A DNA stretch of 64,000 nucleotides from Pseudomonas sp. BP8 (GCF_017875955.1 NZ_JAGINK010000001.1:129001-193000); one strand, 5' to 3'. Shown: positions 15,616 through 27,417, counted from the stretch's first letter. The notes: generated from the letters alone by a model not told the origin. Made by a program: numbers and translations.

Positions 15616-18600
15616 TTACACGTTCTGCCGCTCACCCTTCGGATCGAAGAACACCGAAGAGACGATCTCCGCTTCGATCACGCTGCCATCGGCCTGCGGC
15701 GAATAGACCCGCTCGCCCATGCGCTTGAGGCCACCCTTGACCACACCCATGGCGAACGAATAGCCCAGGGAGTTGGCGGCGTAGCTGGAGGTGACGTGGC
15801 CGACCATGTCCATCGGGATCGGTTGCTTGGGATCGAATACCAACTGGGCGCCTTCCGGCAGCCACTTCTGCGGATCGACCGGTTTCAGGCCCACCAGTTG
15901 CTTGCGGTCTTCGCGCAGGCAGTCTTCGCGGTTCATGCCACGCAGGCCGATCCACGAGTACGGCTTGTTGCGGCCCACGCACCAGCTCATGTTCAAGTCG
16001 TCGGCGTTCATCGAGCCATCGGTGTCCTGGCCAACGATGATGAAGCCCTTCTCGGCACGCAGCACGTGCATGGTCTCGGTGCCGTACGGGGTCAGGTTGA
16101 ACTGCTTGCCGGCCTCGACGATCTTTTCCAGCACACCCATGGCGTAGTTGGCCTGGACGTTGACTTCGTACGACAGCTCACCGGTGAAGGAGATACGGAA
16201 CACCCGCGCCGGGACGCCGCCGACGTTGCCTTCCTTCCAGCTCATGAACGGGAACGACTCTTTGTCCAGGTCGATGTCACTGATCTGCTCGAGCAGCTTG
16301 CGGCTGTTCGGGCCGGACAGGGTCATGGTCGCCCAGTGGTCGGTGACCGAGGTGAAGTACACCTTGAGCTCCGGCCATTCGGTCTGGTGGTACAGCTCCA
16401 GCCACTGCAGGACGCGCGCGGCGCCGCCGGTGGTGGTGGTCATGATGAAGTGGTTGTCGGCGACGCAGGCGGTGACGCCGTCGTCGAAGACCATGCCGTC
16501 TTCCTTGCACATCAGGCCGTAGCGGGCCTTGCCCACGTCGAGCTTGGTCCAGGCGTTGGTGTACACGCGATTGAGGAACTCACGCGCATCGGCGCCCTGG
16601 ATGTCGATCTTGCCCAGGGTAGAGGCATCGAGCAGGCCGACGCTGTCGCGCACTGCCTTGCACTCACGCGCCACCGCGGCATGGATGTCTTCACCTGGCT
16701 TAGGGAAGTACCACGGACGTTTCCACTGACCGACGTCTTCGAACTCGGCGCCATTCTTCACGTGCCAGGCATGCAGGGCGGTGAAGCGCACGGGCTCGAA
16801 CAGGTGACCACAGTGACGACCGGCTACGGCGCCGAAGGTCACCGGGGTGTAGTTCGGGCGGAACATGGTGGTGCCCATTTCCGGGATGCTGATGCCGATC
16901 GAACGGGCGGCAATTGCCAGGCCGTTGACGTTGCCCAGCTTGCCCTGGTCGGTACCGAAGCCCAGCGCGGTGTAGCGCTTGACGTGTTCGACCGACTCGA
17001 AGCCTTCACGGGTGGCCAGCTCGATGCCGGCGGCAGTCACGTCGTTCTGTTGATCGACGAACTGTTTCGGGCCCTTGGTGCCTTTATCGTGCGGCACCTG
17101 GAACAGCGCCACGGTGGCCTCTTCCTTGCGCTGAACGGTTTTCGGCAAGGTGCCGGTGGTGGCCTTGAAGCCGGCTTCGCTGGCTGCGCGCACGCCGCCT
17201 TCGAAGCCGTCGGCGAGCACGTCGCCAAGCGGGTAGACGCCGTTCACGCCACCAACGCAGACGCGTTTTTGCGGTGCTTCGCCCGGCACGAAACCGAGGA
17301 TATCTTCACGCCACACCGGGCGACCGCCCAGGTGCGAGGCGAGGTGGACGATCGGGCTGTAGCCGCCGGAGGTAGCGATCAGGTCGCACTCGAGGGTTTC
17401 GCCCGGGCTGGTGACCTTGAATGCTTGCACGTCGATGGCGGCAACGCGGGCACCGGTTACATGCTTGGTGCCTTTGGCCTCGACCACAGCGCTCGAGGTG
17501 AGGATGCGGATGCCTTTTGCACGGGCTTCCTCGACCAGCGAACCGCGTGGGTTGTGGCGGGCATCGGCAATGGCGACCACTTGCAGGCCGGCGTCATGCC
17601 AGTCCAGCGCGGTACGGTAGGCGTGATCGTTGTTGGTCGACAGCACCAGCTTGCGACCAGGCGCCACGCCATAGCGACGGACGTAGGTCGACACCGCACC
17701 GGCGAGCATGTTGCCCGGCACATCGTTGTTGCCGTACACCAGCGGACGCTCGTGGGCGCCAGCGGCCAGCACGACCTGCTTGGCCCGCACGCGGTGCACG
17801 CGTTGACGCACCTGGCCGATCGGCGCGCGGTCACCGAGGTGATCGGTCAGACGCTCGTGAATGGTCAGGAAGTTATGGTCGTGGTAGCCGTTGACCGTGG
17901 CGCGTGGCAGCAGGGTCACTTCCGGCAGGCCTTGCAGCTCGGCCAGGGTGGCAGCAACCCAGTCGGCGGCTGGCTTGCCGTCGAGGGTCTCGCGAGTGTC
18001 CAGCAGGCTGCCACCGAACTCTTCCTGTTCGTCAGCGAGGATGACCCGGGCACCGCTGCGGCCAGCGGCCAGAGCTGCAGCCAGGCCGGCAGGGCCGCCA
18101 CCGACGATCAGCACGTCGCAGTGCTGGCTCATGTAGTCATAGCTGTCCGGGTCGTTCTGCAGCGGCGCACGGCCCAGGCCGGCGGCTTTACGGATGTACT
18201 TCTCGTAGGTCATCCAGAACGATTTCGGGTACATGAAGGTTTTGTAGTAGAAACCCGGCGGCATCATGCTGCCGCCCACCTTGCCGAGGATGCCCATGAC
18301 GTCGTTGTTGACGTTCGGCCAGCCGTTGGTGCTGGTGGCGACCAGGCCTGCGTACAGCGCCTGTTGCGTGGCGCGCACGTTGGGGATCTGGGTGGCTTCG
18401 CTGGAGCCGATCTGCAGGATCGCGTTCGGCTCTTCGGTACCGGCGGCAATGATGCCGCGCGGACGCGAATACTTGAAGCTGCGGCCGACGATGTCGACAC
18501 CGTTGGCGAGCAGCGCGGCGGCCAGGCTGTCACCGGCATAACCCTGGTAGGTCTTGCCGTTGAAGGTGAAGTTCAGGACCTTGCTGCGGTCAACACGGCC

Positions 18601-18630
18601 GCCGCTGGCGAGGCGATAGGTCTGGCTCAT
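15616..18630 (-). CDS. soxA: Sarcosine oxidase alpha subunit SoxA
   Basis: This 1004-residue large subunit carries an N-terminal ferredoxin-like region (KVLNFTFNGKTYQGYAGDSL) and a nucleotide-binding Rossmann motif VLIVGGGPAGLAAALAAGRSG near residue 175. A pyridine-nucleotide oxidoreductase core follows. The C-terminal aminomethyltransferase (GCV-T) domain (from about residue 600) binds folate and traps the methyl group as 5,10-methylene-THF. The complex converts sarcosine to glycine in the cytoplasm. It overlaps soxD by four bases. Confidence 0.96.
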   Translation of the reverse strand: MSQTYRLASGGRVDRSKVLNFTFNGKTYQGYAGDSLAAALLANGVDIVGRSFKYSRPRGIIAAGTEEPNAILQIGSSEATQIPNVRATQQALYAGLVATSTNGWPNVNNDVMGILGKVGGSMMPPGFYYKTFMYPKSFWMTYEKYIRKAAGLGRAPLQNDPDSYDYMSQHCDVLIVGGGPAGLAAALAAGRSGARVILADEQEEFGGSLLDTRETLDGKPAADWVAATLAELQGLPEVTLLPRATVNGYHDHNFLTIHERLTDHLGDRAPIGQVRQRVHRVRAKQVVLAAGAHERPLVYGNNDVPGNMLAGAVSTYVRRYGVAPGRKLVLSTNNDHAYRTALDWHDAGLQVVAIADARHNPRGSLVEEARAKGIRILTSSAVVEAKGTKHVTGARVAAIDVQAFKVTSPGETLECDLIATSGGYSPIVHLASHLGGRPVWREDILGFVPGEAPQKRVCVGGVNGVYPLGDVLADGFEGGVRAASEAGFKATTGTLPKTVQRKEEATVALFQVPHDKGTKGPKQFVDQQNDVTAAGIELATREGFESVEHVKRYTALGFGTDQGKLGNVNGLAIAARSIGISIPEMGTTMFRPNYTPVTFGAVAGRHCGHLFEPVRFTALHAWHVKNGAEFEDVGQWKRPWYFPKPGEDIHAAVARECKAVRDSVGLLDASTLGKIDIQGADAREFLNRVYTNAWTKLDVGKARYGLMCKEDGMVFDDGVTACVADNHFIMTTTTGGAARVLQWLELYHQTEWPELKVYFTSVTDHWATMTLSGPNSRKLLEQISDIDLDKESFPFMSWKEGNVGGVPARVFRISFTGELSYEVNVQANYAMGVLEKIVEAGKQFNLTPYGTETMHVLRAEKGFIIVGQDTDGSMNADDLNMSWCVGRNKPYSWIGLRGMNREDCLREDRKQLVGLKPVDPQKWLPEGAQLVFDPKQPIPMDMVGHVTSSYAANSLGYSFAMGVVKGGLKRMGERVYSPQADGSVIEAEIVSSVFFDPKGERQNV

Positions 18631-18962
18631 ACTTTTTCCCCCTGGCCTTTGACAGTCGACGCACCGGCACTCAGTTTGCCGTTGGCGGTGACCTGCGGCT
18701 TCTCGCCGATCTTGTAGGTTTCCAGAATTTCGTAGGTCACGGTGTCACGGGTGACGTTGAAGTACTGGCGGCAACCGGCGACGTGATCCCACAGCTCGTG
18801 GTGAATGCCACGCGGGTTGTCGCGGAAGAACATGTAAGTGCCCCACTCTTCGTCGGAGCAGGCAGCCGGGTCCAGCGGGCGGGCGATGTGCGCCTGGCCT
18901 GAGGCATGGAACTCTTCTTCGGAGCGCAGCTCGCCGCAGTGGGGACAGAAAATATGCAACAT
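18627..18962 (-). CDS. soxD: Sarcosine oxidase delta subunit SoxD
   Basis: The 111-residue small subunit has the N-terminal zinc ligands CPHCG (residues 6-9) and the family block GTYMFFRDNPRGIHHELW followed by HVAGCRQYFNVTRDT. Usual SoxD length is about 100 residues. It lies between soxB (15-base gap) and soxA (overlap), so stoichiometric translation is expected. Confidence 0.95.
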   Translation of the reverse strand: MLHIFCPHCGELRSEEEFHASGQAHIARPLDPAACSDEEWGTYMFFRDNPRGIHHELWDHVAGCRQYFNVTRDTVTYEILETYKIGEKPQVTANGKLSAGASTVKGQGEKV

Positions 18963-18977
18963 GACGATTGTCTCCGA

Positions 18978-20228
18978 TTAGTGGGCGACGGCCGCAGCGC
19001 CGTGTTCGTCGATCAACGCACCGTTGTAGAAACGGTCGATGGAGAATGGCGCGGCCAACGGGTGCATCTCGCCTTTGGCCAGGCTCGCGGCGAAGACGTT
19101 GCCTGAACCGGGGGTGGCCTTGAAGCCGCCGGTACCCCAGCCGCAGTTGAAGAACAGGTTCTTCACCGGGGTCTTGGAGATGATCGGGCAGGCGTCCGGG
19201 CAGGTGTCGACGATGCCGCCCCATTGGCGGTTCATGCGTACCCGGGAGAGGATCGGGAACATCTCGACGATCGCCTGCAGGGTGTGTTCGATGACCGGGT
19301 ACGAGCCGCGCTGGCCGTAGCCGACCCAGCTGTCGATACCGGCGCCGATGACCAGGTCGCCTTTGTCCGACTGGCTGATGTAGCCGTGAACGGCGTTGGA
19401 CATGATCACGCTGTCGATGATCGGCTTGATCGGCTCGGAGACCAACGCTTGCAGCGGGTGCGACTCGAGCGGCAGGCGAAAGCCGGCCAGGCGCGCCATG
19501 TGCCCAGAGTTACCGGCAGTAACCACGCCGACGCGCTTGGCACCGATGAAGCCTTTGTTGGTTTCAACACCGATCACGGCGCCGTTTTCCTTGCGGAAAC
19601 CGGTGACTTCGGTCTGCTGGATCAGGTCGACACCGAGGGCGTCGGCAGCACGGGCGAAGCCCCAGGCCACGGCGTCGTGACGGGCCACGCCGCCACGGCG
19701 CTGGACGGTCGCGCCGAGGATCGGGTAGCGGGTGTTCTTCGAGCAGTCCAGGTAAGGGATTTCGGCCGCCACCTGGTCGGTGTTGAGCAGCTCGCCATCG
19801 ACGCCGTTGAGGCGGTTGGCGCTGACCCGACGTTCGGAATCACGAATGTCCTGCAGGGTGTGGCACAGGTTGTAGACGCCACGCTGGGAGAACATCACGT
19901 TGTAGTTGATGTCCTGCGACAGCCCTTCCCACAGTTTCATGGCGTGTTCGTAGAGTTTGGCCGACTCGTCCCAGAGATAGTTGGAACGCACGATAGTGGT
20001 GTTACGGGCAGTGTTGCCACCGCCCAACCAGCCCTTTTCGACCACGGCGACGTTGGTGATGCCGTGGACCTTGGCCAGGTAGTAGGCCGTGGCCAGACCG
20101 TGACCACCACCGCCGACGATAACCACGTCGTAGACTTTTTTAGGGGTCGGCGTGCGCCACATGCGCTGCCAGTTTTCATGATGGCTGAGGGAGTGTTTGA
20201 AGAGGCCGAAGCCCGAATAGCGTTGCAT
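18978..20228 (-). CDS. soxB: Sarcosine oxidase beta subunit SoxB
   Basis: The 416-residue flavoprotein of the DAO family has the dinucleotide-binding motif [20 protein letters not shown] near residue 35 and the [13 protein letters not shown] segment downstream. SoxB performs the amine oxidation at its FAD and passes electrons to covalently bound FMN and oxygen. Start ATG 20228, 15 bases after the glyA stop. Confidence 0.96.
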   Translation of the reverse strand: MQRYSGFGLFKHSLSHHENWQRMWRTPTPKKVYDVVIVGGGGHGLATAYYLAKVHGITNVAVVEKGWLGGGNTARNTTIVRSNYLWDESAKLYEHAMKLWEGLSQDINYNVMFSQRGVYNLCHTLQDIRDSERRVSANRLNGVDGELLNTDQVAAEIPYLDCSKNTRYPILGATVQRRGGVARHDAVAWGFARAADALGVDLIQQTEVTGFRKENGAVIGVETNKGFIGAKRVGVVTAGNSGHMARLAGFRLPLESHPLQALVSEPIKPIIDSVIMSNAVHGYISQSDKGDLVIGAGIDSWVGYGQRGSYPVIEHTLQAIVEMFPILSRVRMNRQWGGIVDTCPDACPIISKTPVKNLFFNCGWGTGGFKATPGSGNVFAASLAKGEMHPLAAPFSIDRFYNGALIDEHGAAAVAH

Positions 20229-20243
20229 GGTCGTTTACTCCAC

Positions 20244-21497
<1,254 letters not shown>

Positions 21498-21614
21498 CGT
21501 GTATCTCCCGGCAGCGATCATTTTTTGTCAGTAGGGTTCAGTGCCCCTTTGTGCCGATGGTATGACTGGCCGGGGTAGGTCAGATGCCTGCGCACGCCTT
21601 GCAATGGCGCGTTT

Positions 21615-21642
21615 ACGACATTCGTTGAAACGGTGTTGTGTC
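21615..21642. promoter_or_regulatory. Candidate GbdR half-site upstream of glyA
   Basis: ACGACATTC (21615-21623) matches the half-site seen before choX and gbcA/gbcB. It lies about 118 bases upstream of glyA, and GTTGTGTC follows 20 bases later (21635-21642). Assignment to GbdR is inferred. Confidence 0.35.
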
Positions 21643-21648
21643 AGGTCG

Positions 21649-21682
21649 GGCCTCTTCGCGGGGCAAGCCCGCTGCTACAGGG
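21649..21682. repeat. Single REP copy (type A)
   Basis: One cctcttcgcggggcaagccc-type copy lies between divergent glyA and ltaE. Confidence 0.8.
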
Positions 21683-21777
21683 GGCGCGAAGGCGACGCAC
21701 CTGACACACAGGTTGTATAGGCAACCCGCGGAATCATGGTTTAGAGTGCGGGTCTGCGTCGTTCACAGGACCGTGTC

Positions 21778-22818
21778 ATGACAGATAACAGCCAACAATT
21801 CGCCAGCGACAACTATTCCGGCATCTGCCCCGAAGCCTGGGCCGCGATGGCCAAGGCCAACCAGGGCCACGAACGCGCCTACGGCGACGATCAGTGGACC
21901 GAGCGCGCCTCGGAATACTTCCGCAAACTGTTCGAAACCGACTGCGAAGTGTTTTTCGCCTTCAACGGTACCGCCGCCAACTCGCTGGCCCTGGCCTCGC
22001 TGTGCCAGAGCTACCACAGCGTGATCTGCTCCGAGACCGCCCACGTTGAAACCGACGAATGTGGCGCGCCGGAGTTCTTCTCCAACGGCTCCAAGCTGCT
22101 CACCGCGCCCAGCGTCAACGGCAAGCTCACCCCAGAATCGATCCGCGAAGTCGCCCTCAAGCGCCAGGACATCCACTACCCCAAGCCGCGCGTGGTGACC
22201 CTCACCCAGGCCACTGAAGTCGGCACCGTGTACCGCCCCGACGAGCTCAAGGCGATCAGCGCCACCTGCAAGGAGCTGGGCCTGAACCTGCACATGGACG
22301 GCGCGCGCTTTACCAACGCCTGCTCGTTCCTTGGCTGCTCGCCGGCCGAGCTGACCTGGAAGGCCGGCGTCGATGTGCTGTGTTTTGGCGGGACCAAGAA
22401 CGGCATGGCGGTGGGCGAGGCGATCCTGTTCTTCAACCGCGAGCTGGCCGAAGACTTCGACTACCGCTGCAAGCAGGCCGGGCAGCTGGCGTCGAAAATG
22501 CGCTTCCTCTCGGCGCCCTGGGTGGGCTTGCTGGAAGACGGCGCCTGGCTGCGCCATGGCAACCACGCCAACCACTGCGCGCAGTTGCTGGCGTCGCTGG
22601 TGAGTGACGTGCCCGGGGTTGAGCTGATGTTCCCGGTGGAAGCCAACGGGGTGTTCCTGCAGATGCCGGAGCCGGTGCTGGAGGCACTGCGCGGCAAGGG
22701 CTGGCGCTTCTATACCTTTATTGGCAGCGGTGGCGCGCGGTTCATGTGCTCGTGGGATACCCAGGAAGCGCGGGTGCGGGAGCTGGCGGCGGATATCCGC
22801 GCCATCGTCGCTGGCTGA
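21778..22818 (+). CDS. ltaE: Low-specificity L-threonine aldolase
   Basis: The 346-residue PLP-dependent fold-type I enzyme cleaves L-threonine and allo-threonine to glycine and acetaldehyde. Visible are FNGTAANSLALASL, AHVETDECGAPEFF and LHMDGARFTNACSFL (the PLP-contacting Asp). The lysine is in VLCFGGTKNGMAVGEA. It is divergent from glyA and adds to the glycine/serine theme of the locus. Confidence 0.93.
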   Translation: MTDNSQQFASDNYSGICPEAWAAMAKANQGHERAYGDDQWTERASEYFRKLFETDCEVFFAFNGTAANSLALASLCQSYHSVICSETAHVETDECGAPEFFSNGSKLLTAPSVNGKLTPESIREVALKRQDIHYPKPRVVTLTQATEVGTVYRPDELKAISATCKELGLNLHMDGARFTNACSFLGCSPAELTWKAGVDVLCFGGTKNGMAVGEAILFFNRELAEDFDYRCKQAGQLASKMRFLSAPWVGLLEDGAWLRHGNHANHCAQLLASLVSDVPGVELMFPVEANGVFLQMPEPVLEALRGKGWRFYTFIGSGGARFMCSWDTQEARVRELAADIRAIVAG

Positions 22819-22827
22819 CCGACCGCC

Positions 22828-22905
22828 TTCGCGGGGCAAGCCCGCTCCTACAGGATTTGCGATGCACGCGGTCCTGTAGGAGCGGGCTTGCCCCGCGAAG
22901 AGGCC
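22828..22905. repeat. REP pair (type A, inverted)
   Basis: Inverted REP copies lie between convergent ltaE and the first chemoreceptor gene. Confidence 0.88.
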
Positions 22906-22923
22906 GTCAGCAGCCACCGACAA

Positions 22924-24861
22924 CTACAGGCGGAACCCACCCATCTGCCGCGCCAGATCATCCGTCAAACCACGCAACGCCTGACATGCCTCGCGACACT
23001 CCTGCACTTCGGCTGCCGTCTCCCGCGCCAGGTCGGAAATCCCCTGCACGGTCCGGTTGATCTCTTCCGTCACCGCCGACTGCTCCTCGGTCGCCGTCGC
23101 CACCTGATGATTCATGTCACTGATGCGCTCCACCTGATCGGTAATCGCCGCCAACGACGCTCCGGTGCGCTGGCTCGACTCGACCCCGCTGCCAGTAGCC
23201 GCCTGCCCCGCCTGCATCGATGTCACCGCACTGCCCGCACCCTGCTTGAGCCGCTGAATCATCTGCTGCACTTCATCGGTAGATAGCTGCGTGCGCCGGG
23301 CCAAGGTCCGCACTTCATCAGCCACCACTGCAAAGCCCCGGCCCATCTCCCCGGCACGCGCCGCTTCGATAGCAGCATTCAGCGCCAGCAGGTTGGTCTG
23401 CTCGGAGATACTACGGATCACCGCCAGCACTTCATCGATCGAGGCAACCTCGCTCGCCAGTTGCTCGACCGCGCCTGCCGCCCGGCCAATCTCCCCCGAC
23501 ATGCCTTCGATGCCGTGCACCGAGCGACGCACCACTTCACGCGCCTGCAACGCTTCGTCGCGCGCCGACTGCGAAGCGTGCGCGGCATGGCCGGCGTTCT
23601 GCGCAATGTCCTGAACGGTCAGGCCCATCTCGTGCACTGCCGTGGCGACCATTTCAGTCATCTCCTGCTGGCGCCCGGAGCGCTGCGCGGTGTCATCCAC
23701 CACCTGGGTCACCTGCGCCACCGAATGATGCAGGCGCTCGGTGGTGCGCAAGACGTCGCCGATCAGCGCGCGCTGGCTATCCAGAAATCGATTGAAGCCA
23801 CGCGCCAGGTCGCCCAGTTCATCTTCACGCGCATCGTCCAGGCGGTGGCTGAGATCACCCGCTCCGCTGCCGATCTGCACCAGCGCCGCGGTCACCTGGC
23901 GTATCGGCCGCACCAGGCCACGCGCCAGCAGCACCACCAGGAGCAGCGAGACCAGCGCCACGGCGCCACCAATCAAGCTGGTCAGCCATACCGCCTGGCG
24001 CATTTGCGCATAGATCTCGGCTTCCGGCACCTCGGCCACCAGCGTCCAGTTGAGGTCGCGCAGGGGCAAGCCGAGGGCAAGGTAGTCTTCACCATCACGC
24101 GTGAAGCGACTGCTGTGCAGGCGCTGGCCTGGCGCCATGACCGCCTTGGCGGCCTCGGCACCGACCTGCTCAGTGAGCTGGCGCTTGGCGCTGAACTGGT
24201 TTTGCGGATGCACCTGGATCAGGCCGTCGTTGCGTACCAGCATCACCTTGCCGTGCTCGCCAAAGCTGAAATCGTGGATCAATTTCGACAGTTCGGTCAG
24301 GCGCAGCCCCATCCCCGCGACACCGACCAATTGGCCGTCTTTCTCCACCCGGTAGTCGATGAACAACGCCACTTCGCCAGTGGCGCCGTCGACGTCGATA
24401 TTGATCAGGCGCTCGGCGCCGCTGTCGACGTAGCCGTAGAACCAGTTGTCCTTGGGGTTGTTGCGGCTAAGGGTACGATCAAGGCCATTCTCGTTGTAGT
24501 AGTGGCCGGTCGTGGTCGAGGCGAACAGTGCCGTGAAGGCCTGGTTACGCTGCTTGGCGGCTTGCAGGTATTCAATGAAACGCGGCGCTTCAGCGGGGTT
24601 TTCGCCCGCGGCCAACCAGTCGCGCAGCAGCGTATTGCCGGCGATGTCCGCGGCAGCCACCAAGGGCTGGCTGAGCATGCGCTCGATGTCGTTGCGGATC
24701 GCTTCGATGCTGGCCGGTAGGGCCGTGTCGAGCAGGTAGCGCTCGGTCAGGCGATTGACCGCCACGGTATAGATCGCCACTACCACGAGAATGCTCACCA
24801 GCAGGGCCGCGCCCATGCTGGTGATCAATTGCCACTGGATACTCCGCCGCCAGATGCGCAT
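22924..24861 (-). CDS. Methyl-accepting chemotaxis protein with a Cache-type periplasmic sensor
   Basis: The 645 residues start at ATG 24861 (GGGAGCAAGG upstream). A membrane helix lies at about 12-33. The periplasmic sensor (about 35-285) has Cache features such as [11 protein letters not shown] and [18 protein letters not shown] second helix lies near 290-312, followed by HAMP and the cytoplasmic signalling domain with the conserved tip [18 protein letters not shown]. The ligand is unknown. Its position in the betaine/carnitine locus suggests, but does not show, sensing of quaternary amines or derived amino acids. Confidence 0.9.
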   Translation of the reverse strand: MRIWRRSIQWQLITSMGAALLVSILVVVAIYTVAVNRLTERYLLDTALPASIEAIRNDIERMLSQPLVAAADIAGNTLLRDWLAAGENPAEAPRFIEYLQAAKQRNQAFTALFASTTTGHYYNENGLDRTLSRNNPKDNWFYGYVDSGAERLINIDVDGATGEVALFIDYRVEKDGQLVGVAGMGLRLTELSKLIHDFSFGEHGKVMLVRNDGLIQVHPQNQFSAKRQLTEQVGAEAAKAVMAPGQRLHSSRFTRDGEDYLALGLPLRDLNWTLVAEVPEAEIYAQMRQAVWLTSLIGGAVALVSLLLVVLLARGLVRPIRQVTAALVQIGSGAGDLSHRLDDAREDELGDLARGFNRFLDSQRALIGDVLRTTERLHHSVAQVTQVVDDTAQRSGRQQEMTEMVATAVHEMGLTVQDIAQNAGHAAHASQSARDEALQAREVVRRSVHGIEGMSGEIGRAAGAVEQLASEVASIDEVLAVIRSISEQTNLLALNAAIEAARAGEMGRGFAVVADEVRTLARRTQLSTDEVQQMIQRLKQGAGSAVTSMQAGQAATGSGVESSQRTGASLAAITDQVERISDMNHQVATATEEQSAVTEEINRTVQGISDLARETAAEVQECREACQALRGLTDDLARQMGGFRL

Positions 24862-24952
24862 GCCCTTGCTCCCCACCAATTATTGTTTGGGAGAAGTGTA
24901 TACACTTACGTATCCAGTTATTCCAGATTACTGTGGCAGTACTCAGGAACGA

Positions 24953-24975
24953 TTGGGGCCGCAAAGCAGCCCCAA
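24953..24975 (-). terminator. Terminator after zapA
   Basis: TTGGGGC/GCCCCAA stem with loop containing gcaaag lies between the zapA stop and the chemoreceptor start. It contains no 6S RNA-length sequence. Confidence 0.6.
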
Positions 24976-24981
24976 AAATAG

Positions 24982-25284
24982 TCAGGCTTCGCCGATCGTG
25001 CGGACGATGGCATCGACGGTAGCGTCGATCTGCGCCTGGGTGCGCACAAGCGTCTGCTGATGCTCTTTCTGCAGTTCGATCTGCTTGGAGCACAGGTTCA
25101 ACGCCGCTAGCACCAGCAGCTTGTCGCCAATCAAAGTAGGGTACTGACGCTTGGTTTCAGCCAAGGCGGTGTTGAGCATCCGCACAGCCTGCGACAGGGT
25201 CTCTTCCTGGCCTTCGGGCGCCTTGATCGAATAGTCGATGCCGAGGATCGACACGACATTGATCGGCTGCGCTTGCAGTTTCAT
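24982..25284 (-). CDS. zapA: Cell division protein ZapA
   Basis: The 100-residue FtsZ-ring stabiliser has the ZapA domain block VVSILGIDYSIKAPEGQEE near the N-terminus and a long C-terminal coiled coil (KLLVLAALNLCSKQIELQKE). Its start overlaps the stop of the ZapB-like gene by four bases. In many gamma-proteobacteria zapA is followed by ssrS (6S RNA) and the 5-formyl-THF cyclo-ligase gene; neither is here. Confidence 0.92.
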   Translation of the reverse strand: MKLQAQPINVVSILGIDYSIKAPEGQEETLSQAVRMLNTALAETKRQYPTLIGDKLLVLAALNLCSKQIELQKEHQQTLVRTQAQIDATVDAIVRTIGEA

Positions 25285-25511
25285 GCGTTGACGGCACCTG
25301 CGCTAGCACGCTCTACCAGGGCCTGGATCCGCGCGGCGGTAGCGCCGTGCTTTTCTTCCTGCTCCATCAGCGACAGCTGCAGGCTGTCGTTCTCTTCCTT
25401 GGCCTGGGCCAGCTGCTGGGCGATGACGGCATTCTGCTCGCTCAGCAGGGCGTTTTTCTGCATCAGGTCGGTGACCAGTTGCTCGAGTTGATTCAGGGAC
25501 GATTCCAACAT
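25281..25511 (-). CDS. ZapB-like coiled-coil protein (TIGR02449 family)
   Basis: The 76 residues are almost entirely coiled coil (LNQLEQLVTDLMQKNALL, EENDSLQLSLMEQEEKHG), as expected for the TIGR02449 family encoded just before zapA in pseudomonads. It probably acts with ZapA at the division ring. Start ATG 25511. Confidence 0.85.
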   Translation of the reverse strand: MLESSLNQLEQLVTDLMQKNALLSEQNAVIAQQLAQAKEENDSLQLSLMEQEEKHGATAARIQALVERASAGAVNA

Positions 25512-25642
25512 GGGGTCTGTCTATCTCGGGTTGTTGCAAGGGGCGCACAGGATAAAGAACAGCACGCGCCCCCGCCATTAAAAATCAGGATCAAAAGGCT
25601 ACAGCCTGGGCAGATTGACAGGGGATCACCCATCTTGTTCCG

Positions 25643-25735
25643 ACCTGGGTCAACCGCCGGTCAGGAAACCGCGAAGCGAGCACCGCGTTTTAGCGGTCAC
25701 ACTCAAGACTCGCCGGTCACGACCGATACCCAGGT
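25643..25735. other. Structured intergenic segment between the ZapB-like gene and a chemoreceptor
   Basis: ACCTGGGT (25643-25650) pairs with ACCCAGGT (25728-25735). Inside are two direct copies of CGCCGGTCA and a weak ACCGC/GCGGT hairpin. It could be an untranslated leader or a small RNA; strand not resolved. A 34-codon frame on the minus strand (25754-25650) crosses it, but nothing supports its translation. Confidence 0.3.
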
Positions 25736-25791
25736 AGGTCTTGTTTCGTCGCATGGACCGCCCCTCTCTTCTCGCCTGGATTTCCCCCCCC

Positions 25792-27417
25792 ATGTCTCTA
25801 CGCAACATGAACATCGCCCCGCGGGCGCTGCTCGGCTTCGCCCTGATTGGCCTGCTGATGCTCGGCCTCGGTGTCTTCTCGCTGGTCCAGATGGGCAATA
25901 TCCGCCAGGCCGGGGTGGCTATCGAAACCATCAGCGTGCCGAGTATCAAGATTCTCGATGATCTGACCGCGCTCAACCTGCGCATGCGTACCCTGTCCTA
26001 CCGCCTGCTGATTAACCGCGACCCGGCGACCCAGCAAGACACCCTGCGCCTGCTGGATGAACGCAACGCCCAGATCGACCAGGCCAAGCGTGCCTACCAG
26101 CCGTTGATCAGCGCCGCCGACGAACAAGCCGCCTTCGACCAGTATGGGCAGGTGCTTGGCCAGTATCGCCAGCTTGAATCGCGCATGCGTAGCTTGAGCC
26201 AGGCCGACCGCATTGACGAACTGCGCGACCTGCTCAACCGCGACCTGCTGGCCAACTCCGAGCAGATCAATCAGGTCATGGCCACCTTGCTGCGGATCAA
26301 TACCGAGCAGACCCGCCAGACCAACCAGACCGCCGCCAGCCAGTACTCGAGCGCGTTCACCCTGGTGATCAGCCTGTTGGTCGCCGCCACCGTGCTGACC
26401 CTGCTGTGCGCCCTGCTGCTGACCCGCAGCATTGTCAAACCGATCGACGAAGCGCTGCGGGCCGCCGAGCTGGTGGCCGACGGCGACCTGACCCAGGTCA
26501 TCCGCGCCGAAGGCACCGACGAAGCCGCCCGCCTGCTGCGGGCCATGGCCCGCATGCAAGACAAGCTGCGCGACACCCTGCAACTGATCGCCGGCTCAGC
26601 GACCCAATTGGCGTCCGCCGCCGAAGAGCTCAACAGCGTCACCGACGAGAGTGCCCGCGGCCTGCAGCAGCAGAATAATGAAATCGAACAGGCCGCCACG
26701 GCTGTTACCGAGATGACCAGCGCTGTCGAAGAAGTCGCGCGCAATGCCGTGAGCACTTCCGAGGCGTCGGCCGAAGCCAGCCGCTCGGCCGGTGATGGCC
26801 GTGACCTGGTGATCGAGACCGTGGGCGCCATCGAACGCATGAGTGGCGATGTGCAGGCCACGGCGAAGCTGATTACCCACCTGGCTGAGCAGTCGCGGGA
26901 TATCGGCAAGGTGCTGGACGTGATCCGCGGTCTGGCTGACCAGACCAACCTGCTTGCGCTCAATGCGGCCATCGAGGCGGCGCGTGCCGGTGAGGCCGGA
27001 CGTGGTTTTGCGGTGGTGGCGGATGAGGTGCGGGCCTTGGCCCACCGTACTCAGCAGTCGACCAGCGAGATCGAGCGGATGATCGGCAGTATCCAGGGCG
27101 GCACCGAGGAGGCGGTGGACTCGATGCGCACCAGCACCGAGCGTGCCGAGTCGACCTTGAACATCGCCCGTGGCGCCGGCATGGCGCTGGATACCATCGC
27201 CGGGGCGGTAGCGCAGATCAACGAGCGTAACCTGGTGATCGCCAGCGCTGCCGAAGAGCAGGCGCAGGTGGCGCGTGAGGTGGACCGGAACCTGGTCAAC
27301 ATCAATGACCTGTCGGTGCAGAGTGCGACCGGTGCCCATCAGACCAGCGCGGCGAGCAACGAGCTGTCGCGCCTGGCGGTGGACCTGAATGGGTTGGTGG
27401 CGCGCTTCCGTACCTGA
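25792..27417 (+). CDS. Methyl-accepting chemotaxis protein with a four-helix-bundle sensor
   Basis: The 541-residue chemoreceptor starts at ATG 25792; the upstream open codons lack a receptor-like sequence. A membrane helix lies at about 10-30. The short periplasmic part (about 30-190), with [16 protein letters not shown], has the 4HB_MCP pattern. A second helix lies near 200-222, then HAMP ([20 protein letters not shown]) and the signalling domain with tip [20 protein letters not shown]. The ligand is unknown. The gene sits between zapA and gbcB, converging on gbcB. Confidence 0.9.
   Translation: MSLRNMNIAPRALLGFALIGLLMLGLGVFSLVQMGNIRQAGVAIETISVPSIKILDDLTALNLRMRTLSYRLLINRDPATQQDTLRLLDERNAQIDQAKRAYQPLISAADEQAAFDQYGQVLGQYRQLESRMRSLSQADRIDELRDLLNRDLLANSEQINQVMATLLRINTEQTRQTNQTAASQYSSAFTLVISLLVAATVLTLLCALLLTRSIVKPIDEALRAAELVADGDLTQVIRAEGTDEAARLLRAMARMQDKLRDTLQLIAGSATQLASAAEELNSVTDESARGLQQQNNEIEQAATAVTEMTSAVEEVARNAVSTSEASAEASRSAGDGRDLVIETVGAIERMSGDVQATAKLITHLAEQSRDIGKVLDVIRGLADQTNLLALNAAIEAARAGEAGRGFAVVADEVRALAHRTQQSTSEIERMIGSIQGGTEEAVDSMRTSTERAESTLNIARGAGMALDTIAGAVAQINERNLVIASAAEEQAQVAREVDRNLVNINDLSVQSATGAHQTSAASNELSRLAVDLNGLVARFRT

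Noticed and set aside
15550..18717. A 1055-codon open frame on the plus strand
   Set aside because: It is antisense to soxA, has no recognisable domain, and long antisense frames are common in GC-rich genes whose third codon positions are G or C.
24862..24981. 6S RNA expected after zapA
   Set aside because: The gap is only 120 bases and holds a simple terminator without the long 6S stem and central bubble.
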